A stretch of DNA of 64,000 nucleotides, from the NCBI RefSeq assembly GCF_024166365.1, contig NC_064825.1, positions 98,408,480 through 98,472,479 of the forward strand. The letters run 5' to 3'. The stretch is from Elephas maximus indicus (Eukaryota; Chordata; Mammalia; Proboscidea; Elephantidae). The position numbers and the translations under genes were made by a program. This document shows positions 21,516 through 34,745 of the stretch, in pieces (within the stretch, counting starts at the first letter, position 1; every line of letters begins with the position of its first letter). The notes beneath the pieces are model-generated. The model was not told where the DNA came from, ran no database searches, and saw nothing but the letters and a program-made list of their open reading frames with translations.

Positions 21516-21639
21516 TCTTTTCACTCACTCATCACACTGGCTCCCAAACTCCTCTCTTTGACCCATATAGCTGTGATTTAAAGGTCTTTAGCATAACCTC
21601 CACTATGTGTCTCAAGTCTGAGACTTTAACAAATTGGCT

Positions 21640-22345
21640 GGGTTTGGTTGCTAGGCACACCACACTGAGGTTTCCTAACGTGGACTACAAATTCATTGGG
21701 TTTCTACCAAACATTCACTCCTCCTTCTCTTGTCCTGATTACACCTCCAAGTGGTCTGTGTACCTTGTGAAAGGCTGACTCCACTGCCCCTCCAGGACTA
21801 AACACTAATTTACTCAAGTCAATCAGCATGTTCCATTAGTCTGGCCAGAATGATTGGATTAGGGAGGGTGTGTGACTTAAACAAGCCTATTAAAGTGAAT
21901 TTCTATGAAGATCTATTAAGGATTTTTGCCTGGAACACTGGAATGGCTTTGATGTGAAGCCTGGAAGTACTGCAGCCTTTTTGCCACCAGGTTGGAAACC
22001 TAGTTCAGACACAATAAAGGGCAGAATGAAAAAATAATTGAAAAAAAGAATATACAACTGAGCCCTCAATGACTGCATTAAATTGTTGGATCAACCAAAT
22101 TTGTGTCTGAATTATCTTTGTGCGAATCAGTCAATGTTTATTATTATTTAAGCTTGTGTGAGTTTTGACATTGTTTCCTAACTAATACATAATTTTGTAC
22201 TAGAAGTGGAGTGGCAACAAACCTATCAATGTGGAATTGGCTGGCTAGAAAAGGTAAAGCGAAGGACACTGAAGACCCATGGATCTCAAGTTGGGAATTT
22301 GGTGGACCTTGATGTCTCATGATGAAACAGCTCGTTATACTATAG
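21640..22345 (+). mobile_element. MaLR-type LTR 3' end with internal sequence
   Basis: 'TTTCCTAACTAATACA' ends an LTR at about 22,189. 'TTTTGTACTAGAAGTGG' follows, resembling the primer-binding region of MaLR internal sequence. The left end is unclear and no coding capacity remains. Confidence 0.45.
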
Positions 22346-22359
22346 CCTATTAACAGGAT

Positions 22360-22526
22360 GGGGCCCTGTTGGTACAGTGGTTAAGACCTACGGCTTGTAA
22401 CCAAAAGGTTGACAGCTCAAATCCACCAGCCGCTCCTTGGAAAAACTCTGAGGGACAGCTCTACCCTGTCCTATAGGATTGCTATGAGTTGGAATCCACT
22501 TGAGGGCAATGGGTTTTTTGGTTTAT
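22360..22526 (+). repeat. AfroSINE, short subtype
   Basis: 'TGTTGGTACAGTGGTTAAG' to 'GAGTTGGAATCCACTTGAGG'. Confidence 0.9.
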
Positions 22527-23861
22527 TAGCAGAATGAACATATGGCTTATTGTCCAATCTAGGACACTTTTGAGAATAAAAGAGAGGTGCCATTAATAAT
22601 CATGCCAAGATAACTATTCATTGTTCAAGTTTCAACTCACTTTTTTTTTAAACCCTTGAGCCCAGAAATATATTTACAACATGTTTGTTTTAATTTACCC
22701 AGGACCTGGTGTATTTTTGCTGAAGTTCCTCTCAGAGTAAGTAGTATATCTTTGTAGTAGAAATAGAAGTCCATAAGGGTTCATTATGCCTGGAATGAAG
22801 TGTGCTTGTAGGGAAGAGACAGGCCAGGAGACTGGAAAATAGGCAACAGCCAAATCACGGGAGGCCTTATGTGCTGAGCAAAGGATGCAGACTTTATCAT
22901 GAGGGTGCTGGGGAACCACTACAAGAGTTTAAGTAGCAGCCTATCAATCTTGAACTTTTTTTTTTTATTATTAGTCTTTTAAAATGAGGAAGAGAGATGG
23001 GTGAGGAAGCCACATGGAGGCTATTGCTCTAAGAATAATGAGCATTTTTAACACAGGCATTGGCAATGAGGATGGGAGGAAGGGACAAATTTGAGGGATG
23101 AGAAACAACAATGGAGCAGACCAATTCACCTGAATCCAATTCTCGTAATCACACATTGATCTAAAATTCTTAATACCAACGAACATTTCAAAAAGGATAT
23201 AACAGTTTCAGCCCATTTTGAGAAAGTTCATGTCCTTTTTATATTTCTTCTTCTGCATTGAGCATTTCAAGGACCTTTTATCAATTTATGTGAGGGCATT
23301 TTCCCATTTAGATCACATGCTTCCTAAGTGTTTAACAAATGCAATGCGTTTTGTATACAAAACATTAGGTATGGTCCCTTTTGTGTATTCATTTCATTCT
23401 TTCTGCTGTCTTTTCCAGTTATGCCTACCACTGAGACTTTCAAGGATTTTTGTTCAATTAGTCTAAGGGAACATCTGTCTAAGTTTCATTTTTCCAATAA
23501 TTGTTTATTACATTTGTAAAACTTCACATATGACTCTCCTAATTTATCCCTTTTGAGGATTCTTGACTCTCTGGTTTTCATGTGTGTACTTTGCATCTTC
23601 TGAGCACTAAATGGATATATTAAGCAAATTAGGTTATATCTAATATTTTCCCATGTTTAGCTAAGTGTGACCTTTTGTACAATAACGATCAAAATATACA
23701 GTGGATATATAGAAAACATCTTTAACTCCACTAAATTTCATTTTTTATAAAGTAATACTGGATCACAACACCTTAAAAAAAAACACTACTAATACCCCAT
23801 GTTATAAGCAACTGCCCACTTGTATTTAGAAGCATCTTCATGGTATTAGTTTAGCATGGCT
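22527..23861. other. Unassigned sequence
   Basis: No gene and no repeat that I can name. Frames at 22,695-23,519 overlap on both strands and lack motifs. Confidence 0.4.
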
Positions 23862-24070
23862 CATGTAATGACTCTAGAACTTGAAGTCAGGCTGACTTGA
23901 ACTTGGCCACACCCAAGTTGTTTGGCCTTTCTGGACCCAATTTTCCCCATCTATAAGCTGTATTAAGATTTACTTTGTAAGATTTTTTTAAGAATTAAAT
24001 AACGTTATTTGTAAAGCACTCAGTACAATACCTGGCATATAGGAAACACTTTAAAAACAGTAGCAGCTCT
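23862..24070 (+). repeat. MIR SINE
   Basis: 'ACTCTAGAACTTGAAGTCAGG', 'CCCATCTATAAGCTGT' and 'AAAGCACTCAGTACAATACC'. Confidence 0.65.
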
Positions 24071-24074
24071 CCTA

Positions 24075-26745
24075 AATACTTACCCAAATGAGATGAAAAT
24101 GTATGTCCATATAAAAACCTGCACACAAATCTTTATAGCAGCTTTATTCATAGTTGCTAAAAATTAGAAGCAACCAAGATGTCCTTCAACAGGTAAATGA
24201 GTAAACAAACTGGTGTACATCAATACAAAGAAGTATTATTCAATGATAAAAAAAATGAGCTATCAAGCCACAAAAAGATGTAGCTTCCATACTGTTAAGT
24301 GAAAGAAGCCAGTCCAAAAAAGCTACATACTATATGATTCTGATTATATGACATTCTAAAAAAGCAAAACTTCAGAGACACAGAAAAGATCAGCAGTTGC
24401 CAGGGGACCTTGGAGAAGGGGAAGGGATGAATAGATGGAGCACAGGGCATTTTTAGGGTAATGAAACTATTCTGCATGATACTGTAATGGTGGATACATG
24501 TTGTTATTCATTTATTAAAGCTCATAAAAGTATACAACACAAAGAGTGAACCCTAATGTAAATTACGGACTTTGTTGTGGTTGTTGTAAAGTGCTGTCAA
24601 GTCTGCTCTGACTGATAGCGACCCTATGTATCACAGAACAAAACACTGCCTGGTCCTGCACCATGCTCACAATCATTGTTATGCTTGAACTCATTGTTGC
24701 AGCCACTGTGTCAATCCATCTCTTTGAGGGTCTTCCTCTTTTTCACTGACTCTCTACCAGGCATGATGCCCTTCTCCAGGGACTGATCCCTCCTGACCAC
24801 ACGTCCAAAGTATGTAAGACATAGTCTCACCATCCTTGCTTCTAAGGAGAATTCTGATTGTACTTCTTCTAAGACAGATTTGTTCTTTCTTTTGGTAGTC
24901 CGTGGTATATTCAATATCCTTCGCCAACACCACAATTCAAAGGTGTCAATTCTTCTTAGGTCTTCCTTATTCATTGTCCAGCTTTCGCATGTATATGATG
25001 TGACTGACAATACCATGGCTTGGGTCAGACACACCTTAGTCTTCAAGGTGACATCTTTGCTTTTCAACACTTTAAAGAGGTCCTTTGCGGCCAATTTACC
25101 CAATGCAATGTATCTTTTGATTTCTTGACTGCTGCTTCCATGGGTGTTGATTATGGATCCAAGTAAATGAAATCCTTGGCAACTTCAATCTTTTCTCCAT
25201 TTATCATAATGTTGCTTATTGGTGCAGTTATGAGGATTCTTGTTTTCTTTATGTTGAGGTGTAATCCATACTGAAGGCTGTGGTCTTTGATCTTCATCAG
25301 TAAGTACTTCAAGTCCTCTTCACTTTCAGCAAGCAAGGTTGTGTCATCTGCATAACGCAGGTTGTTAATGAGTCTTCCTCCAATCCTGATGCCCTGTTCT
25401 TCTTCATAGAGTCCAGCTTCTCGGATCAGTTGCTTAGCATACAGCTTGAACAGGTATGGTGAAAGGATACAACCCGAATGCACACCTTTTCTGACTGAAA
25501 ACCATGCAGTATCCTTTTGTTCTGTCTGAACAACTACCTCTTGATCTATGTACAGGTTCCCCATGAGCACAATTAAGTGTTCTGGAATTCCCATTCTTCA
25601 CAATGTTACCCATAATTTGTTATGATCCACACAGTCTAATGCCTTTACATATTCAATAAAACACAGGTAAACACCTTTCTGATAGTCTCTGCTTTCAGCC
25701 AGGATCTATCTGACATCAGCAGTGATCTCTCTGGTTCCATTTTCTCTTCTGAATCTGGCCTGAAATTCTGGCAGTTGCCTGTCAATATACTGCTGCAACT
25801 GTTTTGAATGATCTTCAGCAAAATTTTGCTTGCATGTTATATTAATGATATTGCTCAATAATTTCTGCATTCAGTTGGAACAGCTTTCTTGTGAATAGGC
25901 ATAAATATGCATCTCTTCCATTTCATTGGCCAGGTATCTGTTTTCCAAATTTCTTGGCATAGATGAGTGAGCACTTCCCAGTGCTGCCTCCGACTGTTGA
26001 AACATCTCAATTGATATTCTGTCAATTCCTGAGGCCTTGTTTTTTGCCAGTGCTTTCGGTGAAGCTTGGACTCCTTCCTTCAGTATGATCGGTTCCCTCT
26101 TGAAATGGTCAAACATCGACGAATTCTTTTTGGTATAATGACTCTGTGTATTCCTTCCATCTTCTTTTAATGCTTCCTGCATCATATTAAAATTTTTCCC
26201 ATAGAATCCTTCAATATTGCAACTCAAGGCCTGAATTTTTTTCTTCAGTTCTTTCAGCTTGAGACATGCCTAGCTTGTTCTCCGCTTTTGATTTTCTATA
26301 TCCAGGTCTTTGTGCATGTCATTATAATACCTTACTTTGTCTTCTCAAGCCGCCCTTTGAAATCTTCTGTTCAGTTCTTTTATTTCATCATTTTTTCTTT
26401 TTGCTTTAGCTACTCGACATCAGGGGCAAGTTTCAGAGTCTCTTCTGACATCCATTTTGGTCTTTTCTTTCTTTCCTGGCTCTTTAAAGACCTCTTGTTT
26501 TCTTCATGTGTGATGACCTTGATGTCATTCCACAACTCATCTGGTCTTTGGTTAATATGAACTTTAGTTAATAATAATCCATTCATCAGTTGTGACAAAT
26601 GTACCACATGAATGCAAGATGCTAATGATAGAAGAAACAGTGTGCAGGGAGAGGGAGGTACATGGGACCACTCTGCACTTTCTGCACCATCTTTCTATAA
26701 AACTAAAACTACTCTAAAAAGTAAAGTCTATTTAAAAACACGGTA
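24075..26745 (+). mobile_element. Old L1 3' end, split by an RTE insertion
   Basis: Left piece 24,075-24,563 ('AAAACCTGCACACAAATC', 'TTGCCAGGGGACCTTGG'). Right piece 26,566-26,745 ('CATCAGTTGTGACAAATGTACC', 'ACTACTCTAAAAAGTAAAGTC'). Joined, they follow the usual L1 3' end. Confidence 0.7.
24566..26562 (-). mobile_element. BovB/RTE-type LINE, 5'-truncated, with most of the reverse transcriptase
   Basis: On the minus strand, from 26,562 down to 24,566, the reverse transcriptase region can be followed. It includes RYADDTTLLAE (25,151-25,594 frame), the catalytic YADD box, and the C-terminal block with CWRRILNIPRT and LEEVQSEFSLEARMVRLCLT (24,711-25,103 frame). The endonuclease is missing, and frameshifts between the pieces make it inactive. 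The 3' end sits at the left with GTTGT repeats. It inserted into an old L1. Confidence 0.88.
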
Positions 26746-26844
26746 ACTGTTGTTATTGATGTTATTCCAGATGCCTCCACCTTCAGTAAATTGGATAGAA
26801 ACCCAGGAGTATGCCAGCTGGGCAGTGGGTGGCTATTTTAAATA

Positions 26845-27045
26845 TAACCATAAAGGCTTCAGTTTTCTTAACTGTAAAATGAGGTAATAGTAAGTATCAC
26901 CTGTCTCTGTCTGGGGTGCTGGTGAGATTAAATAAGATAATATAATATTTAAATATATATAATCTATATATATAACATAAATAAATGTATATAAATATCT
27001 GGAATTGTGATTGGCACATACTGGGGACACGATTATTATTATTAT
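26845..27045 (+). repeat. MIR SINE with an internal AT microsatellite
   Basis: 'TCAGTTTTCTTAACTGTAAAATGAGG' marks MIR; the region 26,945-26,995 has expanded to (TA)n. Confidence 0.6.
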
Positions 27046-27934
27046 GTTGGTACACAGCGTTGAGAAGACCTTTTATCCATTTCGAAGGTATGGCCTAAGA
27101 CATCTCAGAATCTTGTATCTAAAGAAACAAGGCACTTTAGTGGAAAACTGATACCCAGCACAACCTGACAACCAAGACCATAGTTTGCGAGGCACCACCG
27201 GAACTTCCCTTTCCACCTTGAGACACAAAAGGGGGAAATCTTAGGGGTTTGGAGGTGTAGCAATCTGGTTAGTAGACTCAAACTATGGAACTGCAACTTC
27301 TTATAATGTTGATACTTGACTCCCTGAAGTGGCCAATGCTATTGCTCACACAAATGGACCTAGCATTATGGGGATCCTAGAGGCAAAGTCCTCTGGGGCC
27401 CATGAAGTGAGTTCACCGAGAAGAGAAGGACCTTTCCAAAACTTTGCTTGAGATCCAGAATATGCATAGGCCACTCATGATTGCGGCCTTTGAAAACAGT
27501 GAGCTGACAGAGTTATATGGGCTATGATATGGGCTCAGCTACTGTGGAGACCCAAAGTTTGGCCTCAAAATTTATTTCTCTCTCATTTAGTAATCTGTAT
27601 TTACATAAGCAGAGTATAGCAGCTTATCAGTGTCAGGCAGGGACCCAACTTCTTTCTGGGTTTTTACTCCACATTCCCTGAGATATCACCAGCCTCTTTA
27701 AGGTCCAAGATGGCATACCATGGTAGCCTCACTCTTTCAACGGAGTAAAAAGGAAAGGGAGACATTCCCCTTTGGCCAGAATTAGCCATATAGACACCTA
27801 CCTGCAAGGCAGGCTGAGAAATGTTGTCTTCATTCTGGTTGGCAATGTGCCCAGCTAAATCTTAAAGTTCTGTTTTTAGAGAAATGAATTGAGAATAGAT
27901 ATGAAGAAACAATTAGCAGCCTCTGCCAAAAAAA
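27046..27934. other. Unassigned sequence
   Basis: No gene or clear repeat. Confidence 0.4.
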
Positions 27935-28200
27935 GGCAGTTTAAATTGGTGGTTAAGGACACAGGCCTTGGAGTCTGAGAGCCTAGGTTTCAGTCATGAA
28001 GTAACAGTTAAGTAACTGGATTAACTGTCAATTCACTGGGTGACCTTGGCAAAGATGATCACCTCACTAAGCCAAGTTTCCTTACAATATAGCACCTAAT
28101 TCATGGTATTGTTGTAGGAATTAAAAGTGCTAATCCAAGTAAATTTCTCAGCATAGTTCTTGGCACATAGTAAGCACTCAATAATACAAACTGTTATTAT
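27935..28200 (+). repeat. MIR SINE
   Basis: 'AAATTGGTGGTTAAGGACAC', 'GGAGTCTGAGAGCCTAGG' and 'GTAAGCACTCAATAATAC'. Confidence 0.75.
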
Positions 28201-29868
28201 CAGTAATTAGGAACATTAGTCCCTCATTCGGGCATTCTTATAGGAAGGACACTAAACACTGTGAGGCAAGGGCTGTATCCTGAATTTTTTTCTTGGAGAA
28301 GGGGTATATGCGTTTTGCATGTAGAAAGTAGGGAAGCAAATATTTATGGCCAAGAGGTAGATCATATTATTTGTTCAGAATGTTTACTGCTCTTTATTTT
28401 AGGTGCATCCCTACAGATACCCTACCTAGTGCTATTTCCTGTGGGGTGACCCAGCCAGCTGTGACCAATAGAATAGTGTGGAAGAGGATTAATCCTCATC
28501 TGAGCAGAAGCTTTAAGAGCCAATGTGGAATCAACATCATTCTTTTCCCTCTCGTGAGAATGACATTTCCCGGAGAGCAGCTACTTCTTCAGCCTGGACC
28601 ATCGAATAATGAAGACAAAGCCATAACAAAACAAGCAACTGACATAATATAAGCAAAAAATATACCTTTTTGGTATGAGCCAAGGAGACTTTTAATTGTT
28701 TGTTACATGAGCATGACCCAGACAAATCTTATGAACACCGAAATTCTTGTTTTAAAAATATTCCGGCATCTAGCAGAGTATCTAATACAAACAATGATTT
28801 TTTAATTGAACACCTGCCTCCAGTTTGCTGCCCTTACTTGGTCTTACTGACAACATTTAGACCCATAAATTAACAATTCAGAGCAGACAATGAAACTAAG
28901 ATATTTGAGCCTATTTCTTTTCTTCTCTATTTTTCCTGCTAATTAGCCCAAGTTACTTATAGGAGAGTTATGTTGCTTGGTGAAGATGGGTCTGTTCTCA
29001 TCTTAAATTTCTTTTTGTAGAGAATCATTCTAGGAGACAGCTCCTCCATTGGGACTACAAGAAAAAAATTCAGCCAGGAGGAGCTAGTAGAGAATACTTT
29101 GCCTTTTGGGTTATATTGCTGAAAGGATATCAGTTAGAGGGAGGCTATCTCCATCTACCTTACTGCCTGCAGAAGCTTGCCTGCAGTAAGAGAAAATGAA
29201 GTCAAAGCCAAGAAGAAGGTGCAACCAAGGGGTGAATGGAGGGATGAAGAAAATGAGGGGTGAGACCAAAGAGGCTGAGAGCCAGAAGGTAAGAGGGGGT
29301 GAGGGAGCACATGGAAAGAGGAAACAGGGACTGGAGGTGGGCAGTGAGAATTTCGTTTAAATCCATAGACTCAATCCAACCCCTGACTTCCCAGGTATGT
29401 GAGACCTATAAAGCCCCTTTTTTGCTAAATCTGGTTTGAGTTGGGTTTCTGTCCTAAGCTACCAAAACCATCCTTACTAAACAATATTATCCCAAGTATT
29501 GTGGCTACGAGGGTCAAGAAAGGCAAAGTATTTCACTTATCCATCCATTCAACACATATTCATTTAGTTTGTCAAGCCACGGTCTACCTACTTTCACATT
29601 CACTATATTTACAAGAACAATTTTAAAATTTATCATGGGAAATATGTCTACAAAATAGTCCAGATACTTGTGCTTACTGATCAGCAGCCTCATCCTGTAA
29701 AACTGAGGTCACAAGATGATTATCTGTTGTGCTTGGTTTCTACAACGTTTAATTTTATTTTCATTAAGTAACAATATTTCTAAAATGCTGAGATTTCATG
29801 TAACAATCCAAATATCTGGCTTTCCTTGAAAAATAATATCTAGAAATGCTAGGACCTATTTCCACATT
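28201..29868. other. Unassigned; one possible old LTR-like repeat
   Basis: A region near 28,430-28,780 ('TGACCAATAGAATAGTGTGG') and one near 29,415-29,470 ('TTTGAGTTGGGTTTCTGTCC') resemble old LTR repeats, without confidence. 29,195-29,340 is purine-rich. No gene is seen. Confidence 0.35.
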
Positions 29869-30028
29869 TGGAAACCCTGGTGGTGTAGTGGTTAAGTGCT
29901 ACAGCTGCTAACCAAGAGGTTGGCAGTTCAAATCCGCTAGGTGCTCCTTGGAAACTCTATGGGGCAGTTCCACCCTGTTCTATAGGGTTGCCATGAGTCG
30001 GAATCGACTTGATGGTAGTGGGTTTGGT
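29869..30028 (+). repeat. AfroSINE, short subtype
   Basis: 'GGAAACCCTGGTGGTGTAG' to 'GTCGGAATCGACTTGATGG'. It abuts the left end of the rearranged RTE. Confidence 0.92.
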
Positions 30029-30035
30029 TTATTCC

Positions 30036-33000
30036 CGCATATGATCTCCCACATCGTTTCTATCACTGAGGCCATATTTTCCAACTACTGATCCTTCTTT
30101 GTTTCCAACTTTTGAATTCCAGTCACCAGTAATATCAATGTGTCACGACTGATTAATTTCAGACTGCAGAAGTTGGCAAAAATTTTCAATTTCTTCCTCT
30201 TTGGCATAAGTGGTTGTTATGTAAATTTGAATAATGGTCATATTAACTGGTCTTCCTTGCAGGCTTATGTATATTATCCTATGACTGACAGCACTGTATT
30301 TTAGGATAGGCCTTAAAATGTTCTTTTTGACAATGAATGCAATGCCGTTCTTCTTCAATGTGTCACTCCTGGCATATATTCCTGACTGTATAATGTCTGA
30401 TTCAAAATGATCAGTATCAGTCCATTTAAGCTCACTAATACCTAGGTATCAGTCTTCAAGCATTCCATTTCATTTTTGATGGTTTCCAATTTTCCTAGAT
30501 TCATACTTTGTACATTCCACGTTCCAATTATTAATGGATATTTGCAGCTGTTTCTTCTCATTTTGAGTTATGTCACATCAGCAAATGAAGGTCTGAAAGC
30601 TTGACTCCAACCACGTCATTAAGGTCAACTCTACTTTGAGGAGGCAGCTCTTCCTCAGTCATCTTTTGGGTGCCTTCCAACCTAAGGAGCTCATCTTCCA
30701 GCTCTTCCAGCACTGTATCAATGTTCTGTTGCTACCCATAAGGTTTTCACTAGCCAGTTTTTTCAGAAGTAGATCACTAGGTCTCTATTCCCAGCCTGTG
30801 TTAGGCTGGAAGCTCTGCTGAAACCTGTCTACCATGGGAGACCCTGCTGGTATTTGAAATACTATTGGCATAGCTTCCAGCATCACAGCAACAGACAAGC
30901 CACCACAGTACAACAAACTGACAGATGAGTGGTGATAGAAATGACGTGGGAGATTGAGTGATAAAATTTTGCAAGACCAATGAATTAGTCATTGGAAATA
31001 CCTTTTTTCAACAATATAAACGGGGACTATACACATGGACCTCATCAGATGGAATACACAGAAATCAAATTGACTACATCTGTAGAAAGAGTTGATGGAG
31101 AAGTTCAATATCACCAGTCAGAATAAGGCTGGGGCCAACTGTGGAACAGACCATCAATTGCTCGTATGCGAGTTCAAGTTGAACCTGAAGAAAATTAAAA
31201 CAAGTCCATGAAAGCCAAAGTACAACATTGAGTGTATCCCACCTGAACTTAGAGACTATCTCAAGAATAGATTTGATGCAGCGAACACTCATGACCGAAG
31301 ACCAGATGAGTTGTGGAATGATATGAAGGACATCACACATGAAGAAAGCAAAAGGTAGTTAAAAAACAGAAAAAAAAAAAGACCAAGATGGATGTCAGAA
31401 GAGACTCAAACTTGCTCTTGAACATAGAGAAGCTATAGCAAACAGAAGAATGGATGAGGTAAAAGAGCTGAACAGAAGATTTCAAAGGGCAGCTCAAGAA
31501 GACAAAGTAAAGTATACTGAAATGTTCAAATACCTGGAATTAGGAAACCAAAAGGGAAGACCACGCTCAGCATTTCTCAAGCTGAAAGAACTGAAGAGAA
31601 AATTCAAGCCTCACACTGCGATAACGTATTGAATAATTCTATAGGCAAAAAAGGAAGCATCAAGGAAGATGGAAGGAATACACAGAGTCACTGTACCATT
31701 TCAGGAAGTAGCATATGATGAAGCATTGATGACACTGAAGGAAGAGGTCCAAGCTGTACTAAAGGCACTGGTGAAAAATAAGGCTTCAGGACTTCATGCA
31801 ATACCAACTGAGATGTTTCAACAAACAGATGCAATACTGTAAGTGTTCACTCATCTATGCCAGGAAATTTGGAAGACAGCTACCTCACCAACAAACTGGA
31901 AGAGATCCATATTCATGCCCATTCCAAAGAAATGTGATCCAACAGAATGCAGGAATTATCAAACAATTTTTAGCATTAATATCACACAGAAATAAAATTT
32001 TGCTGAAGATAATTGAAAAAATGATGCAGCAGTACATTGACAGAGAACTGCCAGAAATTCAAGCCAGACTCAGAAGAGGTGTGGAATGAAGGATATCATT
32101 GCTAATGTCAGGTGCATCTTGGCTGAAGGCAGAAAATACCAGGAAGACATTTACCTGTGTTTTATTGACTATGCAAAGACATTCAACTGTGTGGATTATA
32201 ACAAATTATAGATAACATTGCAAAGAATGGAAATTTCAGAACACTTAACTCTGCTCATGTGAAACATATACATAGATCAAGAGGTAGCTGTTCAGTCAGA
32301 ACAAGGGGCTATTGCATGGTTTAAAGTCAGGAAAGGTGTGCATCAGGTTGTATCTTTTCACCATACTTATTCAATCTGTATGCTGAGCAAATTTTCCAAG
32401 AAGCTGGACTATATGAAGAAAAATGAGTCATCAGGATTGGTGGAAGACTCATGAACAACCTGTGATAAACAGATGACACAGCCTTGTTTGCTGAAGGTGA
32501 AGAGGACTTGAAGCACTTACTAATGAAGATCAAAGACTATAGCCTTCAGTATGGATTACACCTCAATATAAAGAAAACAAAGATCCTCACAACTAGACCA
32601 CTAAGCAACATCATGATAAATGGAGAAAATATGGACGTTGTCAAGGATTTCATTTTGCTTGGATCCACAATCAATGCCCATGGAAGCAACAGTCAAGAAA
32701 TCAAATGATGCATTTCACTGGGCTAATCTTCTGCAGAAGACCTCTTTAAAGTGCTAAAAAATAAAGATGGCACTTTGAGAACTAAGGTGCCCCACCCGAT
32801 TCATGGTATTTTCAATTGCCTCATATGCATATGAAAGCTGAACAATGAATAAGGAAGACTGAAGAAGAATTGACATCCTTGAATTATGGTGTTGGCAAAG
32901 AATATTGACTATACTATGGACTACCAGAAGAATGAACACATCTGTTTTGGAAGAAGTACAGCTAGAATGCTCCTTAGAAGCTAGATGGCAAGACTTTTTC

Positions 33001-33240
33001 TCATGTGCTTTAGACGTGATATCAGGTGGGACCAGCCCCTGGAAAAGGACTTCATGCTTGGTAAAGTAGATGGTCAGTGAAAAAGAGGAAGACCCTCAAG
33101 GAGTTGGACTGACAGAGTGGCTGCAACAATGGGCTCAAACATAGCAACAATTGTAAGGATGGCTCAGGACTGGGCAGTGTTTCATTCTGTCGTACATTAG
33201 ATCACTATGAGTCAGAACTGACTTGATGGCACCTAACAAC
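30036..33240 (+). mobile_element. Near full-length BovB/RTE LINE with an inverted 5' part
   Basis: 30,036-30,930 is in minus orientation and holds the 5'UTR and the N-terminal endonuclease (KNGIAFIVKKN, GDWNSKVGNKEGS). 30,930-33,240 is in plus orientation, with the end of the endonuclease (YTWTSSDGIHRNQIDYI), the reverse transcriptase and the 3' end. The two parts overlap at a short shared sequence (DRNDVGD codons), as expected for twin-primed reverse transcription. The YADD box is destroyed by stops at about 32,460, so the copy is dead. Confidence 0.85.
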
Positions 33241-33252
33241 ACCATCCCCACA

Positions 33253-33455
33253 TGGAGGAGCCCATGTGACACAGTGGTTAGTTGCTTAGCTGCTAATTGA
33301 AAGGCTGCACCAGATGCTCCACAAGAGAAAGATGTGACAATCTGTTTCTGTAAATACTTGCAGGCTTGGAAACCCTATGGAGCAGTTCTGCTGTCCTGTA
33401 GGGTACCTATGTGTCAGAATTCAACTCAACAGCAATGGATTTTGTTTAGTTTGGA
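33253..33455 (+). repeat. AfroSINE, long subtype, decayed
   Basis: 'CCCATGTGACACAGTGGTTAG', 'GAAACCCTATGGAGCAGTTC' and 'CAGAATTCAACTCAACAGCA'. It follows the RTE 3' end directly. Confidence 0.8.
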
Positions 33456-33639
33456 TATTCCCTCATGGCAACAATTAGCTGGAACTGATTTTAGCTACTC
33501 CTCCTTCTGGATGAAACATTCTCCTCTTAGTTTTTCACAGCCTGCAACATTCTCCTCTTAGTTTTTCACTCCCTATTATATGACCCAGGCTTCACTTATT
33601 GTCATTGCCTGAATGGCCTGGTCCCTATAGGCACTTTAG

Positions 33640-33837
33640 TTTGTTACCCTGTATGGTAGGTAGCGAGCCTCCAAGATGGTCTCCAAATGACTCCTGCCTT
33701 TTAGTATCTACACCCTTGTAGAGTTCTCTCCCACACTGTACCAGGGTTGGCCTGTGTGACCAGTAGAATATGGCAGAAGTGATGGCATATCTCTTCCGAA
33801 ATTAGGTTATAAAAGATGCTGCAGCTTCTGTCACTTA
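33640..33837 (-). repeat. Old LTR-like repeat (family uncertain)
   Basis: 'CCTCCAAGATGGTCTCC' and 'TGTGTGACCAGTAGAATATGG' recall a common mammalian LTR repeat that I cannot name. Confidence 0.35.
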
Positions 33838-33960
33838 CCCTCTCTTCCTCCTCCCCCTCTTCCTTCTTTTTCTCCTTCTTCCTTCCTCCTCCATCCCTCC
33901 TCCCTTCTCCCTTCTCCCCCCACCCCTGCCACTTCTTTTTCTTCTTCTCTCTCTCTCATT
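33838..33960 (+). repeat. Polypyrimidine tract (CT-rich)
   Basis: About 120 bases are almost only C and T, broken by a few A and G. Mirror-like segments could form triplex DNA. The 65-residue frame across it (33,816-34,013) is low-complexity and not a gene. Confidence 0.8.
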
Positions 33961-34254
33961 TATCATTCTGCCACCTCGTGGAAAACTTAAGCCTCCTACC
34001 AACAGTCATGTAAGAGAGCTTGGAAACAGATCCTCCAGCCCTAGTAAAATCTTGCAGCTTATCAATGTCTAGATCTCAGTCATGGATAGTGAAAGAAGAG
34101 GGAGTTAGGAGCCCATCTGTCTGTACTCCATGTCCTTCAGTAAAGCTTTTATCAATTCTGAACCTTTCAATTTGTGCAAGGCTATATTTTAAGCCCACTC
34201 AAACCCTAACACCTCCCACCAACAGAATAAAGTCCAAATTCCTTAAACATGCTT

Positions 34255-34545
34255 TATAAGATTACACATAATCTGGTCCCTGTCTACCTCTCCCAATTCA
34301 TCACCCACCATTCTTCTCTGGCCCTTGCCCAAGGCCTGTGCTTTTGTCTGATATTGATGCTTGTACAGTTCCCCAAACTCACCACATTGTTTCATGCCCT
34401 GTGCCTTTGCCCATGTTGTTGAAATGCCTCCTCCCCTGCTATCCTCATCTGGTCTTCGGGCAGTCTCCTCCTCATCTTAAAGATTCAGTGCCAACATCAC
34501 CTCCTTCTGACTTCCTTCCTAACTATGCCCTCTATCTGCCTTATA
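34255..34545 (+). repeat. L2 LINE 3' fragment
   Basis: 'GCCCTTGCCCAAGGCCTGTGC', 'TGCCTTTGCCCATGTTGTTG' and 'CACCTCCTTCTGACTTCC' follow L2. Confidence 0.7.
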
Positions 34546-34554
34546 AAAATATAT

Positions 34555-34745
34555 TTATTGGGCACTTTCAACATTCCAGGCTCTCAATTAAACATATTAC
34601 ATGAATTATTCTTCAAGTTTCACAACAACTATAAGTACTGATTTGATCTGCAGTCCCATTTTACAGATAAGAGAACAGAATTAAGGTCAAGCTCCCACAG
34701 CTAATAAATGGTACATCTACTGACTGGCCTGAGCACTTCCTCCTG
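34555..34745 (-). repeat. MIR SINE, antisense
   Basis: 'TATTGGGCACTTTCAACATTCC', 'TTTTACAGATAAGAGAACAG' and 'CCACAGCTAATAAATGG'. Confidence 0.6.

Noticed and set aside
24711-26607. Reverse-transcriptase frames as a host gene
   Set aside because: They are collinear pieces of one 5'-truncated RTE LINE with frameshifts between them, inserted in an old L1.
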